The notes beneath the pieces were generated by a model. It was not told the origin of the DNA. It did no database searches and saw only the letters and a program-made list of their open reading frames with translations. From Peptoniphilus faecalis (GTDB lineage Bacteria > Bacillota > Clostridia > Tissierellales > Peptoniphilaceae), in contig NZ_JABDSR010000004.1 in the NCBI RefSeq assembly GCF_012976305.1, positions 62,001 through 126,000 on the forward strand: DNA of 64,000 nucleotides, written 5' to 3'. The position numbers and the translations under genes were made by a program. Shown here one piece after another: positions 8,396-16,140 of this stretch. Position 1 is the first letter of the stretch, and each line of letters opens with the position of its first letter.

Positions 8396-10060
8396 ATGTA
8401 CAGAGATATTTATGAAAAATGGCTTGCAAGTAAAAATGTAGATGAAAATTTAAAAAAAGAACTCATTGACATAAAAGACAATGAAGAAGAAATTGAAGAT
8501 AGGTTTTATAAAAATTTAGAATTTGGAACTGCAGGTCTTCGTGGAATTTTAGGTGCAGGTACAAATAGAATGAATTATCTGACTGTTGGAAAAACTGCAA
8601 TTGCACTTTCAAATTTAATCGAAAATCTTGGCGAAGACGCAAAAAAAAGAGGGGTAGTAATTGGACGCGATATAAGACATTTTTCCTACGAATTTTCAAT
8701 TTTGACTGCAAAAATTTTGGCAGAAAGAGGGATTACCGTTTATTTATTTCCAGGCATTACCCCCACTCCACTTCTCGCTTATTCAATAAGATACTTAAAA
8801 ACAATTTCTGGAATAATGATTACTGCATCTCACAATCCAAAAAATTACAATGGGTTTAAACTTTATTGGGAGAAGGGGTCTCAAATTTTATCGGACATTG
8901 CAGATAGAATGGAAGAAGAGGCACAAAAAGTCGACATCTTAAACTTTGATTTTGCTAGGCTAAAAAAAATAGGCGAATATGAAAATATTAAATTTATTGG
9001 TGAAAAAGTTACAAAATCTTTTTATAGAAATACTCTGAAACACACATTGACTGACGATGTCGACAAGGACATAAAGATTATTTACACACCCTTAAGTGGA
9101 TGTGGCAATAAATTTGTGAGAAAAATTTTAGAACTCCGTGGTTTTAAAAATGTAATTGTTGTGCCAGAGCAAGAAAACCCAGATGGAGATTTTACAAAGG
9201 TTACAAATCCAAACCCTGAAGATATAAGGGCCTTTGACAAGGCAATTGAGCTTGCAAAAAAAGAAAATGCCGACATAATTATTGCAACAGATCCAGATGC
9301 AGATAGAGTTGCTGTATTGGAAATGAATGGCGAAGTTTTTAGAATAACGGGAAACCAAATGGGTTTTATCCTTGGTAATTTTATTTTGGAAAGAATTAAG
9401 GATAAAAATATTGAAAGGGGAGCAATAGTAAAGACAGTTGTAACTTGTGATTTAATTAAAAAAATTGCAGAAAACTTTGACGTTGAAGTTTTTGAAACTT
9501 TAACTGGCTTTAAAAATATTTGCAATCTTCCTAATATTTGGGAAGAAAGTCATGAAAAGAACTTTATTTTTGGATATGAAGAGTCCATAGGATATGTAAT
9601 TGGAGATCATATTAGGGACAAGGATGCCATTGGCACGTCAATGATTGTGGCAGAGATGGCGGGCTATTTAAAGAAGAGGAATTTAAAAATAAAGGATTAT
9701 CTTGAAGAAATTTACAAAAAATATGGATATTTTGAAGAATATCTAGACTCAATTTATTTTGAAGGCAAAGATGGAAAAATAATCATGGAAAAAATCATGG
9801 ATGACTTTAGAAAAATTGAGAGCTTTGAAAAAATTGGCGTGCTAAAGAAAAAAATTGATTTTATTAAAGATGAAGAAAACCCACAAGATTTATTAAAATT
9901 TTATTTTGATGAAGAAACTTGGTTTGCACTAAGACCTTCAGGAACAGAACCAAAACTAAAAATTTATGCTTATGCAGTTTCAGAAAATAAAGATGAAGCT
10001 AATAAAATAATAAATGCAATGAAAGAAGAAATAATGGAAAAAATCGAGGCAAGTAGGTGA
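8396..10060 (+). CDS. Phosphohexomutase (phosphoglucomutase/phosphomannomutase)
   Basis: Interconverts hexose 1- and 6-phosphates, feeding glycogen, wall and surface polysaccharide precursors. The 554-residue length fits the bacterial alpha-phosphoglucomutase-like group (PgcA type). It has the N-terminal FGTAGLRGILGAGTNRMN, the active-site serine loop TASHNPKNYNG (Ser about residue 145), the metal-binding loop DPDADR, the sugar-specificity loop GYEESIGY and the phosphate-binding RPSGTEPKLK near the C-terminus. All catalytic loops look intact. Glucose versus mannose preference cannot be read from the sequence. Ribosome site is AAGGAG; the next gene begins four bases after its stop. Confidence 0.93.
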   Translation: MYRDIYEKWLASKNVDENLKKELIDIKDNEEEIEDRFYKNLEFGTAGLRGILGAGTNRMNYLTVGKTAIALSNLIENLGEDAKKRGVVIGRDIRHFSYEFSILTAKILAERGITVYLFPGITPTPLLAYSIRYLKTISGIMITASHNPKNYNGFKLYWEKGSQILSDIADRMEEEAQKVDILNFDFARLKKIGEYENIKFIGEKVTKSFYRNTLKHTLTDDVDKDIKIIYTPLSGCGNKFVRKILELRGFKNVIVVPEQENPDGDFTKVTNPNPEDIRAFDKAIELAKKENADIIIATDPDADRVAVLEMNGEVFRITGNQMGFILGNFILERIKDKNIERGAIVKTVVTCDLIKKIAENFDVEVFETLTGFKNICNLPNIWEESHEKNFIFGYEESIGYVIGDHIRDKDAIGTSMIVAEMAGYLKKRNLKIKDYLEEIYKKYGYFEEYLDSIYFEGKDGKIIMEKIMDDFRKIESFEKIGVLKKKIDFIKDEENPQDLLKFYFDEETWFALRPSGTEPKLKIYAYAVSENKDEANKIINAMKEEIMEKIEASR

Positions 10061-10064
10061 TTGT

Positions 10065-10973
10065 ATGATATTATTTTGTGACTTTAATCCAAAAATCATT
10101 AGAGAATATATATTAAATAGCGAGCTGGAAAATATTATTGAAAGCTCTAAAATTTATCCAAGTGGCAGGGGGATTTATATGTCTCTTTTTGCGAAAAAAA
10201 TTGGCGTGGACTCAGAAGTTTTTATGCTAAAGGGAAGTGGAAGGGGAAGAGAAATTGCACTTGCTCTAAGTAGACTTGGAATCGACATAAATTACACAGC
10301 ACTAAAAGACGAAAATGTGGAAGAAGTTATAATAAAGAGTAAAAATTTTGAAAAAAGATACAAGACTAAGGACCCCAGGATTACTATGGAAGATAGAAAT
10401 GATATTTTAAGTTCCTTTGAGAGAGCATTGTATAATAAAAAAATTGTAGTAATTCCAAAAATTGATTTATTTGGACTTGACGATGAAATTTACGAAAAAC
10501 TTATTAAAATTTGTTATAAAAACAATACAAAAGTTGCTGTAAATCCAAAAAATCTTGATGCAATAGAAAAGACGAACCCATATATTTTAATGTTTGATAA
10601 AGATGACATTGAAAGGGAAAGAAAAATAAATTATACCGGTGAAGTCATTGAATACAATAAAAAATTCATCAAATCAGGAACGAAAATTGTTTTTGTGAAT
10701 AGCAAGAGAGCAACAATTATTTCCACTGAAGATAAAAATTATAGAGCTTATGTAGATAAACAAAAATTAGAAAGAAAGGAAATCACAGAAAAATTGGATA
10801 GCTCCTTATCTCTTGCTGGTCTTGCCATTGCAATCGACAGAGATTATGATTTTATCACTTCAATAAAACTTGCAATATCCTGTGGAGTGTGGGAAAATTT
10901 TGTTGAAAAGGATAAGATAGAAATGAGTGCTATTAAAAAAATTATGAATAGCGTTGAAGTTGAAGAAATTTAG
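10065..10973 (+). CDS. Divergent PfkB/1-phosphofructokinase-like protein, catalytic Asp apparently lost
   Basis: A 302-residue protein with a ribokinase-like layout. The start MILFCDFNPKI resembles the 1-phosphofructokinase start. PSGRGIYMSLFAKKIGVDSEVFML matches the GGKGxNxA sugar-binding region, and the middle repeats the strand-helix pattern. At the site of the usual GAGD(S/T)xxAG anion-hole motif the sequence reads LDSSLSLAG (about residues 244-252), with Ser in place of the catalytic base Asp. It may therefore be inactive, regulatory or altered in function. It sits between a phosphohexomutase and an isochorismatase-fold gene. Family call is moderate; loss of activity is inferred. Confidence 0.6.
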   Translation: MILFCDFNPKIIREYILNSELENIIESSKIYPSGRGIYMSLFAKKIGVDSEVFMLKGSGRGREIALALSRLGIDINYTALKDENVEEVIIKSKNFEKRYKTKDPRITMEDRNDILSSFERALYNKKIVVIPKIDLFGLDDEIYEKLIKICYKNNTKVAVNPKNLDAIEKTNPYILMFDKDDIERERKINYTGEVIEYNKKFIKSGTKIVFVNSKRATIISTEDKNYRAYVDKQKLERKEITEKLDSSLSLAGLAIAIDRDYDFITSIKLAISCGVWENFVEKDKIEMSAIKKIMNSVEVEEI

Positions 10974-10981
10974 GAGGATAA

Positions 10982-11533
10982 ATGAAGAATTTTCACTTAA
11001 ATAGAGAGGATGTACTCTTTGCCTTTATTGACATTCAAGATAAATTATTAAAGGCAATTTACAACAAAGAAGAAATTGTAAAAAACTCTACAATTTTGGC
11101 AAAAGTTGCAAGTATTATTGGAGCAGAAGCAATTTATACAGTTCAATATCCAAAAGGACTTGGATACACTAATGAAGATGTAAAGGCTCCACTAGGGGAC
11201 AAGGAAGAATTTGGCAAGTTAACTTTTAATTCCTATGGCGATGAAAATATTAAAAGGGAAATCGACAGACTTGGGAAAAAACAAATAATAGTTTGCGGTA
11301 TGGAAACACATATCTGCGTTTTTCAAACAGTTAGAGCGCTTTTAGAAGCAGGTTTTGAAGTTTTTGTTGTAGAAGATGCACTTGGATCAAGAACAGAAAA
11401 AAACTTTAAAAATGGGGTAGAACTTCTCCGTGAAATGGGAGCCGTTGTTACAAATACTGAGACAGTATTATTTGACTTAGCAGGCGTTGCGGGTACAGAT
11501 GAATTTAAAACTATACAAAAATTAATAATTTGA
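10982..11533 (+). CDS. Isochorismatase-fold cysteine hydrolase
   Basis: A 183-residue cytosolic hydrolase of the isochorismatase/nicotinamidase superfamily. The catalytic triad is visible: Asp in AFIDIQDKL, Lys in the GKLTF region and Cys112 in GMETHICV. The cis-peptide-associated segment before the Cys is conserved. The short N-terminus and missing nicotinamidase metal-site motif point to the YcaC-like subgroup, whose substrates are mostly unknown, rather than to pyrazinamidase. A strong AGGAGG site precedes the ATG. A good terminator follows, so this ends the ybaK transcript. Confidence 0.85.
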   Translation: MKNFHLNREDVLFAFIDIQDKLLKAIYNKEEIVKNSTILAKVASIIGAEAIYTVQYPKGLGYTNEDVKAPLGDKEEFGKLTFNSYGDENIKREIDRLGKKQIIVCGMETHICVFQTVRALLEAGFEVFVVEDALGSRTEKNFKNGVELLREMGAVVTNTETVLFDLAGVAGTDEFKTIQKLII

Positions 11534-11540
11534 CACTTAT

Positions 11541-11565
11541 GAGCTTCTTGATGGAGCTCTTTTTT
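11541..11565 (+). terminator. Rho-independent terminator
   Basis: A 7-bp stem (GAGCTTC / GGAGCTC, one G-T pair) with a TTGAT loop is followed by six T. It lies 8 bases after the isochorismatase-fold gene. Confidence 0.85.
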
Positions 11566-11577
11566 AATTATAAACTG

Positions 11578-11586
11578 TGATATAAT
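11578..11586 (+). promoter_or_regulatory. Extended -10 promoter for the sbcD-like operon
   Basis: TGATATAAT is a perfect extended -10 (TGN plus TATAAT), 16 bases before the ATG of the sbcD-like gene and just after the previous terminator. No convincing -35 is visible, as expected for an extended -10 promoter. Confidence 0.6.
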
Positions 11587-11601
11587 TATTTTGGTGATGA
11601 A

Positions 11602-12624
11602 ATGAAAATAATTCATGCAGCAGATTTACATTTAAAAAAATTTTATAAGGGCAGACTTCCCCTTGAGATTTCAAATAAACTTTTAGAGGATACTTGGCGT
11701 ACCTTTAGAGATGTAGCTAATTTCTCAAATGAAGTGGATGCAGATATTTTTTTAATTGCTGGAGATTTATTTGAAAGAGAATTTTTTTATCTTAGAGATT
11801 TAAGAAGATTTTTAAATATAATAGAAGACATTAAGGCAAAGGTCTTTTTGGTTTTTGGAAATCACGATTATCTTTCCAAGGATAATTTATTTTTAAAGGT
11901 AGATTTGCCAGAAAATTTATATATATTTAATAGTGAGCTTGATTTTTATGAGTTAAAGGATTTAAATACGAGAATATACGGCATCTCCTACGACAGCTAT
12001 AAATTTAAAAAAGATTTTAGCGATGTTAAACTTGATAAAAACTTCATAAATATTGGGCTTTTTCACTCAGATTTGAAGGATGAGAGGTATATGCCCCTTG
12101 ATGAAAAATTTTTAAGAGAGTTTAACTATGTTGCACTTGGGCATATTCACAAGAGGGCAAAAGTATTTAACAATGCCTATTATTCTGGCTCGCTAATTTC
12201 ACTTTCCTTTAAAGATGAGGGTGAAAGGGGAATAATTTTTTTAGATGACGAGAAAAAAACCATAGAATTTAAAAATTTTTCAAGGAGAGAATTTATAAAT
12301 TTAGAAATAAAAATTGATAAGGATATGACTTTTTCTGAAATTTTAAAAAAGGTTCAAGGTAAAATTTCTACTGAGAATCTTTATAGAATTACTCTAAAGG
12401 GCGTGAGTCATAATAAAAGGGAAATAGAAAGTTTCCTTCGTGAAAATTTATCTGCATTTTATTTTGAGGTAATTAATGAAATTACAGAAGAAAGAAATCT
12501 TGATTTTGAAATTAAAGATAAGTATATTTTAGATTTACTTGGAACTTTTTCTAATAGCGACATTGAAAGAGATGCACGAGAAATCTCTAAGAATTACATT
12601 TTGGAGCAATATTATGGTATTTAA
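11602..12624 (+). CDS. SbcD/YhaO-like DNA repair exonuclease (metallophosphoesterase)
   Basis: Nuclease subunit of an SbcCD/Mre11-Rad50-like complex that processes hairpins and DNA ends. The 340 residues start with the metal-binding phosphoesterase core: ADLHLKKF (DxH), LIAGDLFE (GD), VFGNHDY (GNHD), LFHSDL and LGHIHKR (GHxH). All metal ligands seem present. The C-terminal part is the family's capping/linker region. The partner ATPase starts inside its last 11 bases. By size and pairing it resembles Bacillus YhaO more than classical SbcD. A gene symbol is left blank because the two subfamilies are hard to separate by eye. Confidence 0.87.
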   Translation: MKIIHAADLHLKKFYKGRLPLEISNKLLEDTWRTFRDVANFSNEVDADIFLIAGDLFEREFFYLRDLRRFLNIIEDIKAKVFLVFGNHDYLSKDNLFLKVDLPENLYIFNSELDFYELKDLNTRIYGISYDSYKFKKDFSDVKLDKNFINIGLFHSDLKDERYMPLDEKFLREFNYVALGHIHKRAKVFNNAYYSGSLISLSFKDEGERGIIFLDDEKKTIEFKNFSRREFINLEIKIDKDMTFSEILKKVQGKISTENLYRITLKGVSHNKREIESFLRENLSAFYFEVINEITEERNLDFEIKDKYILDLLGTFSNSDIERDAREISKNYILEQYYGI

Positions 12625-14863
12625 AGAATTGGGAATTTTAAGTTTTGGAAAATTTGAAAATGAAATAATAGAGCTTGATGAAGGGATAAATTTAATTTCT
12701 GGCAAAAATGAAGGAGGCAAGTCCACAATTGTAAATTTCATAGACGGAATTTTTTATGGATTTAGCAGAGATTCACTAGCCAAAAAAGTTCGTGACGATA
12801 TTTTTGAAAAATCAAGACCTTGGAATTCAAATTTTTATAGAGGTTATATTGTTTTAAGTGATGGTAAAGAAAGTTTTAGAATAAGTAGAGATTTTAATAG
12901 TGATGAAATTTCAATTATAAATACAAACCACGGTGAAGATTTATCAAAGGACGAGAGGAATTATTTGTATTCGAGAATTCCACAACCTGGAGTTTTGTTT
13001 TTTGAAATAAGCAGGAAAATTTATAGATCTAGCTTTTTTATTTCTCAAAGACTTTCACAAGTGGAAGATGATGCAGCAGAGGATTTAAAAAATAAAATCG
13101 ATAATTTTTCTGTCTCTCAAGATGAAAATATAGATTTAACAAAGGTTTTAGATAAAATGAAAGATGATCTTTATGATTTAGGATCTAAAAGGCGTAAAAC
13201 TTCAGAAATTGGAAGGATTTATGCTGAACTTGACAAAATTACTACTGAAAAATTAAATTTTATAAAGGTCAGAGAAAATTATGAGAAAACTGCCGAGGAT
13301 TTTAAAGCTTCAAGGGAAAAATTAAAAACTTTGGAGGATAATTTAAGGGGTAGAAAACTTTTTGAACTTGAAACTTTGAAAAAAAAGTTAAGAGAAATTG
13401 AAGAAGAAAAGTCAAAAGAAGATGAAAGCTTAGTTTTTTCAGATTTGGAAAGGGCAATCGAAATAAATAAAACTACGGGGATTTATTTAAGTAAACTTGA
13501 TGATTTAATTTCACAAGAAAGAAATAGTTATGAGATCGACGACTATGTGGAACAGGATTACAAGAGATTTCGAGACATTAAAGAAGAGATTTCAATTTTA
13601 AATGAAAATAATTTTTCTAAAGAGATTGAAATAATTTCTGGAGACATAAAAAACATCGAAAAAACTGTATTAAAATGTTTTTTAAAAATACTTTTTTCTA
13701 CAATTGGAGGCATAGGAATAGTTTTTCTTTCAATTTATTTTAAAAAATATTTTTTAATAATTTTTTCTCTTTTATTTTTTCTCTATTCTTATTTTAGAAT
13801 TATGAAGTTTAGAGAAAACAAGGATTTACTAAATAGACTTAGAAGTAAACTCATGGATTTTAAGAAAAAATCAATGGAGAAAACTATAAAGAAAAGAGGA
13901 TTTGATAAAGATTTTGCAGAGCTTCTTGAAAAATATGACGCAAGAGATATAAGGTCATTATCAGAAATTTTAGAAGAAAAAAGGGAATTAAATTTAAAAA
14001 ATATTTTTAAAAAGGAGTACAATGAAAGTTGGAAAGAAAAAAACAATCTTGAAATAGAAAAAACTAAGGAAAAAATTACAAATTTTGAAGGGGAACTTAG
14101 CAAAATTTTTGAAAAATATTCTGTAAAAAATATAAAAGAACTTAAAAGTTTATTTTACAACTATGCGGGTTTTGATGATAAGAGGGCAAGTGAGTATAAA
14201 TACAGGATTGAAGAACTTGAAAAAGAAAATTTAAGCGGTGAAATGTACTCACAGGAGTCCCTAGAACTTATTTCAAAAAATATTAAGGAAACAATTATAG
14301 AAATTTCGAACTTGGAGGGAATTTTAAATACTCTAGAAGAATCCATGGAAAAACTTAGAACTTTGGAAGAAAAATCCTTTGAGCTAAAGGATAAATTAAA
14401 AAAGCTAGAGTATAAGAGAAGTTTAATTGAGCTTTCCATAGAAAAGTTTGAAGAATTTATAAAACTAAAAAGAAGGGACACTCTCCCTATTTTAAGAAAT
14501 AATATTTCAAAATATTTGGAGAAAATGACAAACTTCAAATACAGTGAAATTTTAATTGATGACAGATTTAAAATAAAGGTATATGATAAATTTGTTGACA
14601 GTTATGTTGATTTACACAATTTAAGCCTTGGAACTATTGATCAAATTTATCTTGCCTTTAGACTTTCTATATCAAAAATAATTACAGACAAAAAAATTCC
14701 CCTCGTACTCGACAGTCATTTCGACAGTTATGATGATGATAGGTTAAAAAATACTCTTGATGTATTAAGGGATGAGGAGCAAGTTTTGATTTTTTCAAGC
14801 TCAAGTCGGGAAAGAGAAATTTTAGATAAGTACAATTTGACATATAAATTTATTAAACTTTGA
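12614..14863 (+). CDS. SbcC/YhaN-like SMC-type ATPase with a membrane-like central segment
   Basis: Rad50-like partner of the exonuclease upstream. I start it at ATG 12614 (749 residues): GGAG sits eight bases before it, and the product begins MVFKELGILSFGKFE like family members. Walker A is SGKNEGGKST. Long coiled coils flank a hydrophobic stretch (about residues 355-398) that could cross the membrane twice, as in YhaN-type proteins. The C-terminal head has the signature LSLGTIDQIYLAFRL. The Walker B region reads LVLDSHFDSYDDDRL, with Ser where LDD or LDE is usual, so ATP hydrolysis may be altered. An upstream TTG at 12539 would overlap sbcD far more and has no support. Confidence 0.85.
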   Translation: MVFKELGILSFGKFENEIIELDEGINLISGKNEGGKSTIVNFIDGIFYGFSRDSLAKKVRDDIFEKSRPWNSNFYRGYIVLSDGKESFRISRDFNSDEISIINTNHGEDLSKDERNYLYSRIPQPGVLFFEISRKIYRSSFFISQRLSQVEDDAAEDLKNKIDNFSVSQDENIDLTKVLDKMKDDLYDLGSKRRKTSEIGRIYAELDKITTEKLNFIKVRENYEKTAEDFKASREKLKTLEDNLRGRKLFELETLKKKLREIEEEKSKEDESLVFSDLERAIEINKTTGIYLSKLDDLISQERNSYEIDDYVEQDYKRFRDIKEEISILNENNFSKEIEIISGDIKNIEKTVLKCFLKILFSTIGGIGIVFLSIYFKKYFLIIFSLLFFLYSYFRIMKFRENKDLLNRLRSKLMDFKKKSMEKTIKKRGFDKDFAELLEKYDARDIRSLSEILEEKRELNLKNIFKKEYNESWKEKNNLEIEKTKEKITNFEGELSKIFEKYSVKNIKELKSLFYNYAGFDDKRASEYKYRIEELEKENLSGEMYSQESLELISKNIKETIIEISNLEGILNTLEESMEKLRTLEEKSFELKDKLKKLEYKRSLIELSIEKFEEFIKLKRRDTLPILRNNISKYLEKMTNFKYSEILIDDRFKIKVYDKFVDSYVDLHNLSLGTIDQIYLAFRLSISKIITDKKIPLVLDSHFDSYDDDRLKNTLDVLRDEEQVLIFSSSSREREILDKYNLTYKFIKL

Positions 14864-14870
14864 GGTGTAT

Positions 14871-15554
14871 ATGATATTCGCAATAGGAGATCTTCACTTC
14901 GATTATACAGAAGAAAAGCCCATGGATATTTTTGGAAATAATTGGGAAAATCACGAAGAAAAAATAATAGAGAATTGGAAAGAAGTTGTCTCTGAGGATG
15001 ACTTAGTCCTCTTGCCAGGGGATATTTCTTGGGCACTAAAGCTAGATATAGCAATTTATGATTTAAAAAAAATTGACGAACTACCTGGAACAAAGATTAT
15101 TTCTAAAGGCAATCACGATTATTGGTGGTCTTCGCTAAATAAGATGAATAATTTAGGACTAAAGACGATTCATTTTTTGCACAATAACTCCTTTGAGTAC
15201 AAAGATTATTCCATATGTGGCACGAGAGGTTGGGCTTCTCGTGATTCCTTTGAATTTTCAGAAGACGATGAAAAAATATATTTAAGAGAAGTCCAGCGAC
15301 TTAAAAACTCCTTGGATTCTTGTGTAAACAAAAAAATAATTGCAATGATTCACTATCCTCCCTTTAATCAAGATTTAGAACCTAATGAATTTTCACAAAC
15401 TCTTTCTGATTATAGCGTAGAAAAATGTGTTTATGGACATTTACATGGAAAGGGACATAAATATTCCTATGAAGGAGATTTGCTTGGAGTGGATTATAAA
15501 TTTGTTGCAAGTGATTTTTTAGATTTTAAACTTAAAATAATTGAGGAGGACTAA
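14871..15554 (+). CDS. Calcineurin-like phosphoesterase (predicted phosphohydrolase)
   Basis: A 227-residue cytosolic metallophosphoesterase with the full motif set: GDLHFDY, LPGDISWA, SKGNHDYWW, MIHYPPF and YGHLHGK. The tryptophan-rich pattern after GNHD and the overall size fit the uncharacterised bacterial phosphohydrolase group often placed in COG1768; the substrate is unknown. I prefer ATG 14871, which has GAGGTG three bases upstream, over the in-frame GTG at 14865, which lies in that ribosome site. It follows the SbcC-like gene by seven bases and overlaps the CYTH gene by one, so it belongs to the same operon. Confidence 0.85.
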   Translation: MIFAIGDLHFDYTEEKPMDIFGNNWENHEEKIIENWKEVVSEDDLVLLPGDISWALKLDIAIYDLKKIDELPGTKIISKGNHDYWWSSLNKMNNLGLKTIHFLHNNSFEYKDYSICGTRGWASRDSFEFSEDDEKIYLREVQRLKNSLDSCVNKKIIAMIHYPPFNQDLEPNEFSQTLSDYSVEKCVYGHLHGKGHKYSYEGDLLGVDYKFVASDFLDFKLKIIEED

Positions 15555-16087
15555 TGGAAAGGGAGATTGAAGTTAAACTTCTTGACATTGACATATTAGA
15601 TTTTGAAAAAAAGATCCAAGCTTTGGGAGCAAATTTTGTCAAAGAAGAAGATCAAATAAATATTACAATTAATTCTACTGCACATAAAATTTATAAGAAG
15701 CAGGGATATCTTAGAATTAGAATTTCAAAATCAGAGGGTGAAGAAAAAAAATATTTCACTTTTAAAGAAAATATTTCCAATATAAGAGTAAGGGACAATA
15801 TAGAGCATACTACTGAAATAAGTAGTGTGGATGATTTAATAAATATTTTAAAATGTCTTGGTTATGATAAATTTTACAAGGGCTATAAAAATAGAAAAAA
15901 ATACAATTACAAAAATCTTGTGATTGATATTGACACTTGGGATGAAAAGACTTATCCAAAGCCATATGTTGAGATAGAAGCACCTAGCATTAATGAAATT
16001 TATGCACTTATTGATGATCTAAAAATAGATAGAGAACACGTATCTACAATGTCCATAGATGAACTTAGAAAATCTTTAAAAAAATAG
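15554..16087 (+). CDS. CYTH-domain protein (class IV adenylate cyclase / triphosphatase fold)
   Basis: A 177-residue triphosphate tunnel protein. The N-terminal EREIEVKLLD is the ExExK metal/phosphate signature. GYLRIRISK, FTFKEN and VEIEAPS supply further tunnel residues. Bacterial members include class IV adenylate cyclase (CyaB) and inorganic tripolyphosphatases, and these cannot be separated from the sequence. It begins on the last base of the phosphoesterase stop codon, so the two are probably coexpressed. A promoter for ppsA begins directly after its stop. Confidence 0.82.
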   Translation: MEREIEVKLLDIDILDFEKKIQALGANFVKEEDQINITINSTAHKIYKKQGYLRIRISKSEGEEKKYFTFKENISNIRVRDNIEHTTEISSVDDLINILKCLGYDKFYKGYKNRKKYNYKNLVIDIDTWDEKTYPKPYVEIEAPSINEIYALIDDLKIDREHVSTMSIDELRKSLKK

Positions 16088-16088
16088 C

Positions 16089-16116
16089 GTGACATATATA
16101 ATTAATGTGTTATAAT
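16089..16116 (+). promoter_or_regulatory. Promoter of ppsA
   Basis: GTGACA (-35, 5 of 6) and TATAAT (-10, perfect) are separated by 16 bases. The -10 is also extended (TGTTATAAT). It is followed by an AGGAGG ribosome site and the ppsA ATG. Confidence 0.75.
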
Positions 16117-16140
16117 ATTTTTAGCAAATAAGGAGGAAAT

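Noticed and set aside
9082-9525. 147-residue minus-strand ORF
   Set aside because: Lies wholly inside the phosphohexomutase gene; composition is that of an antisense shadow and it has no ribosome site or family motif.
12539-12613. N-terminal extension of the SbcC-like protein from TTG 12539
   Set aside because: No ribosome site, 86-base overlap with sbcD and loss of the family start; ATG 12614 is better supported.
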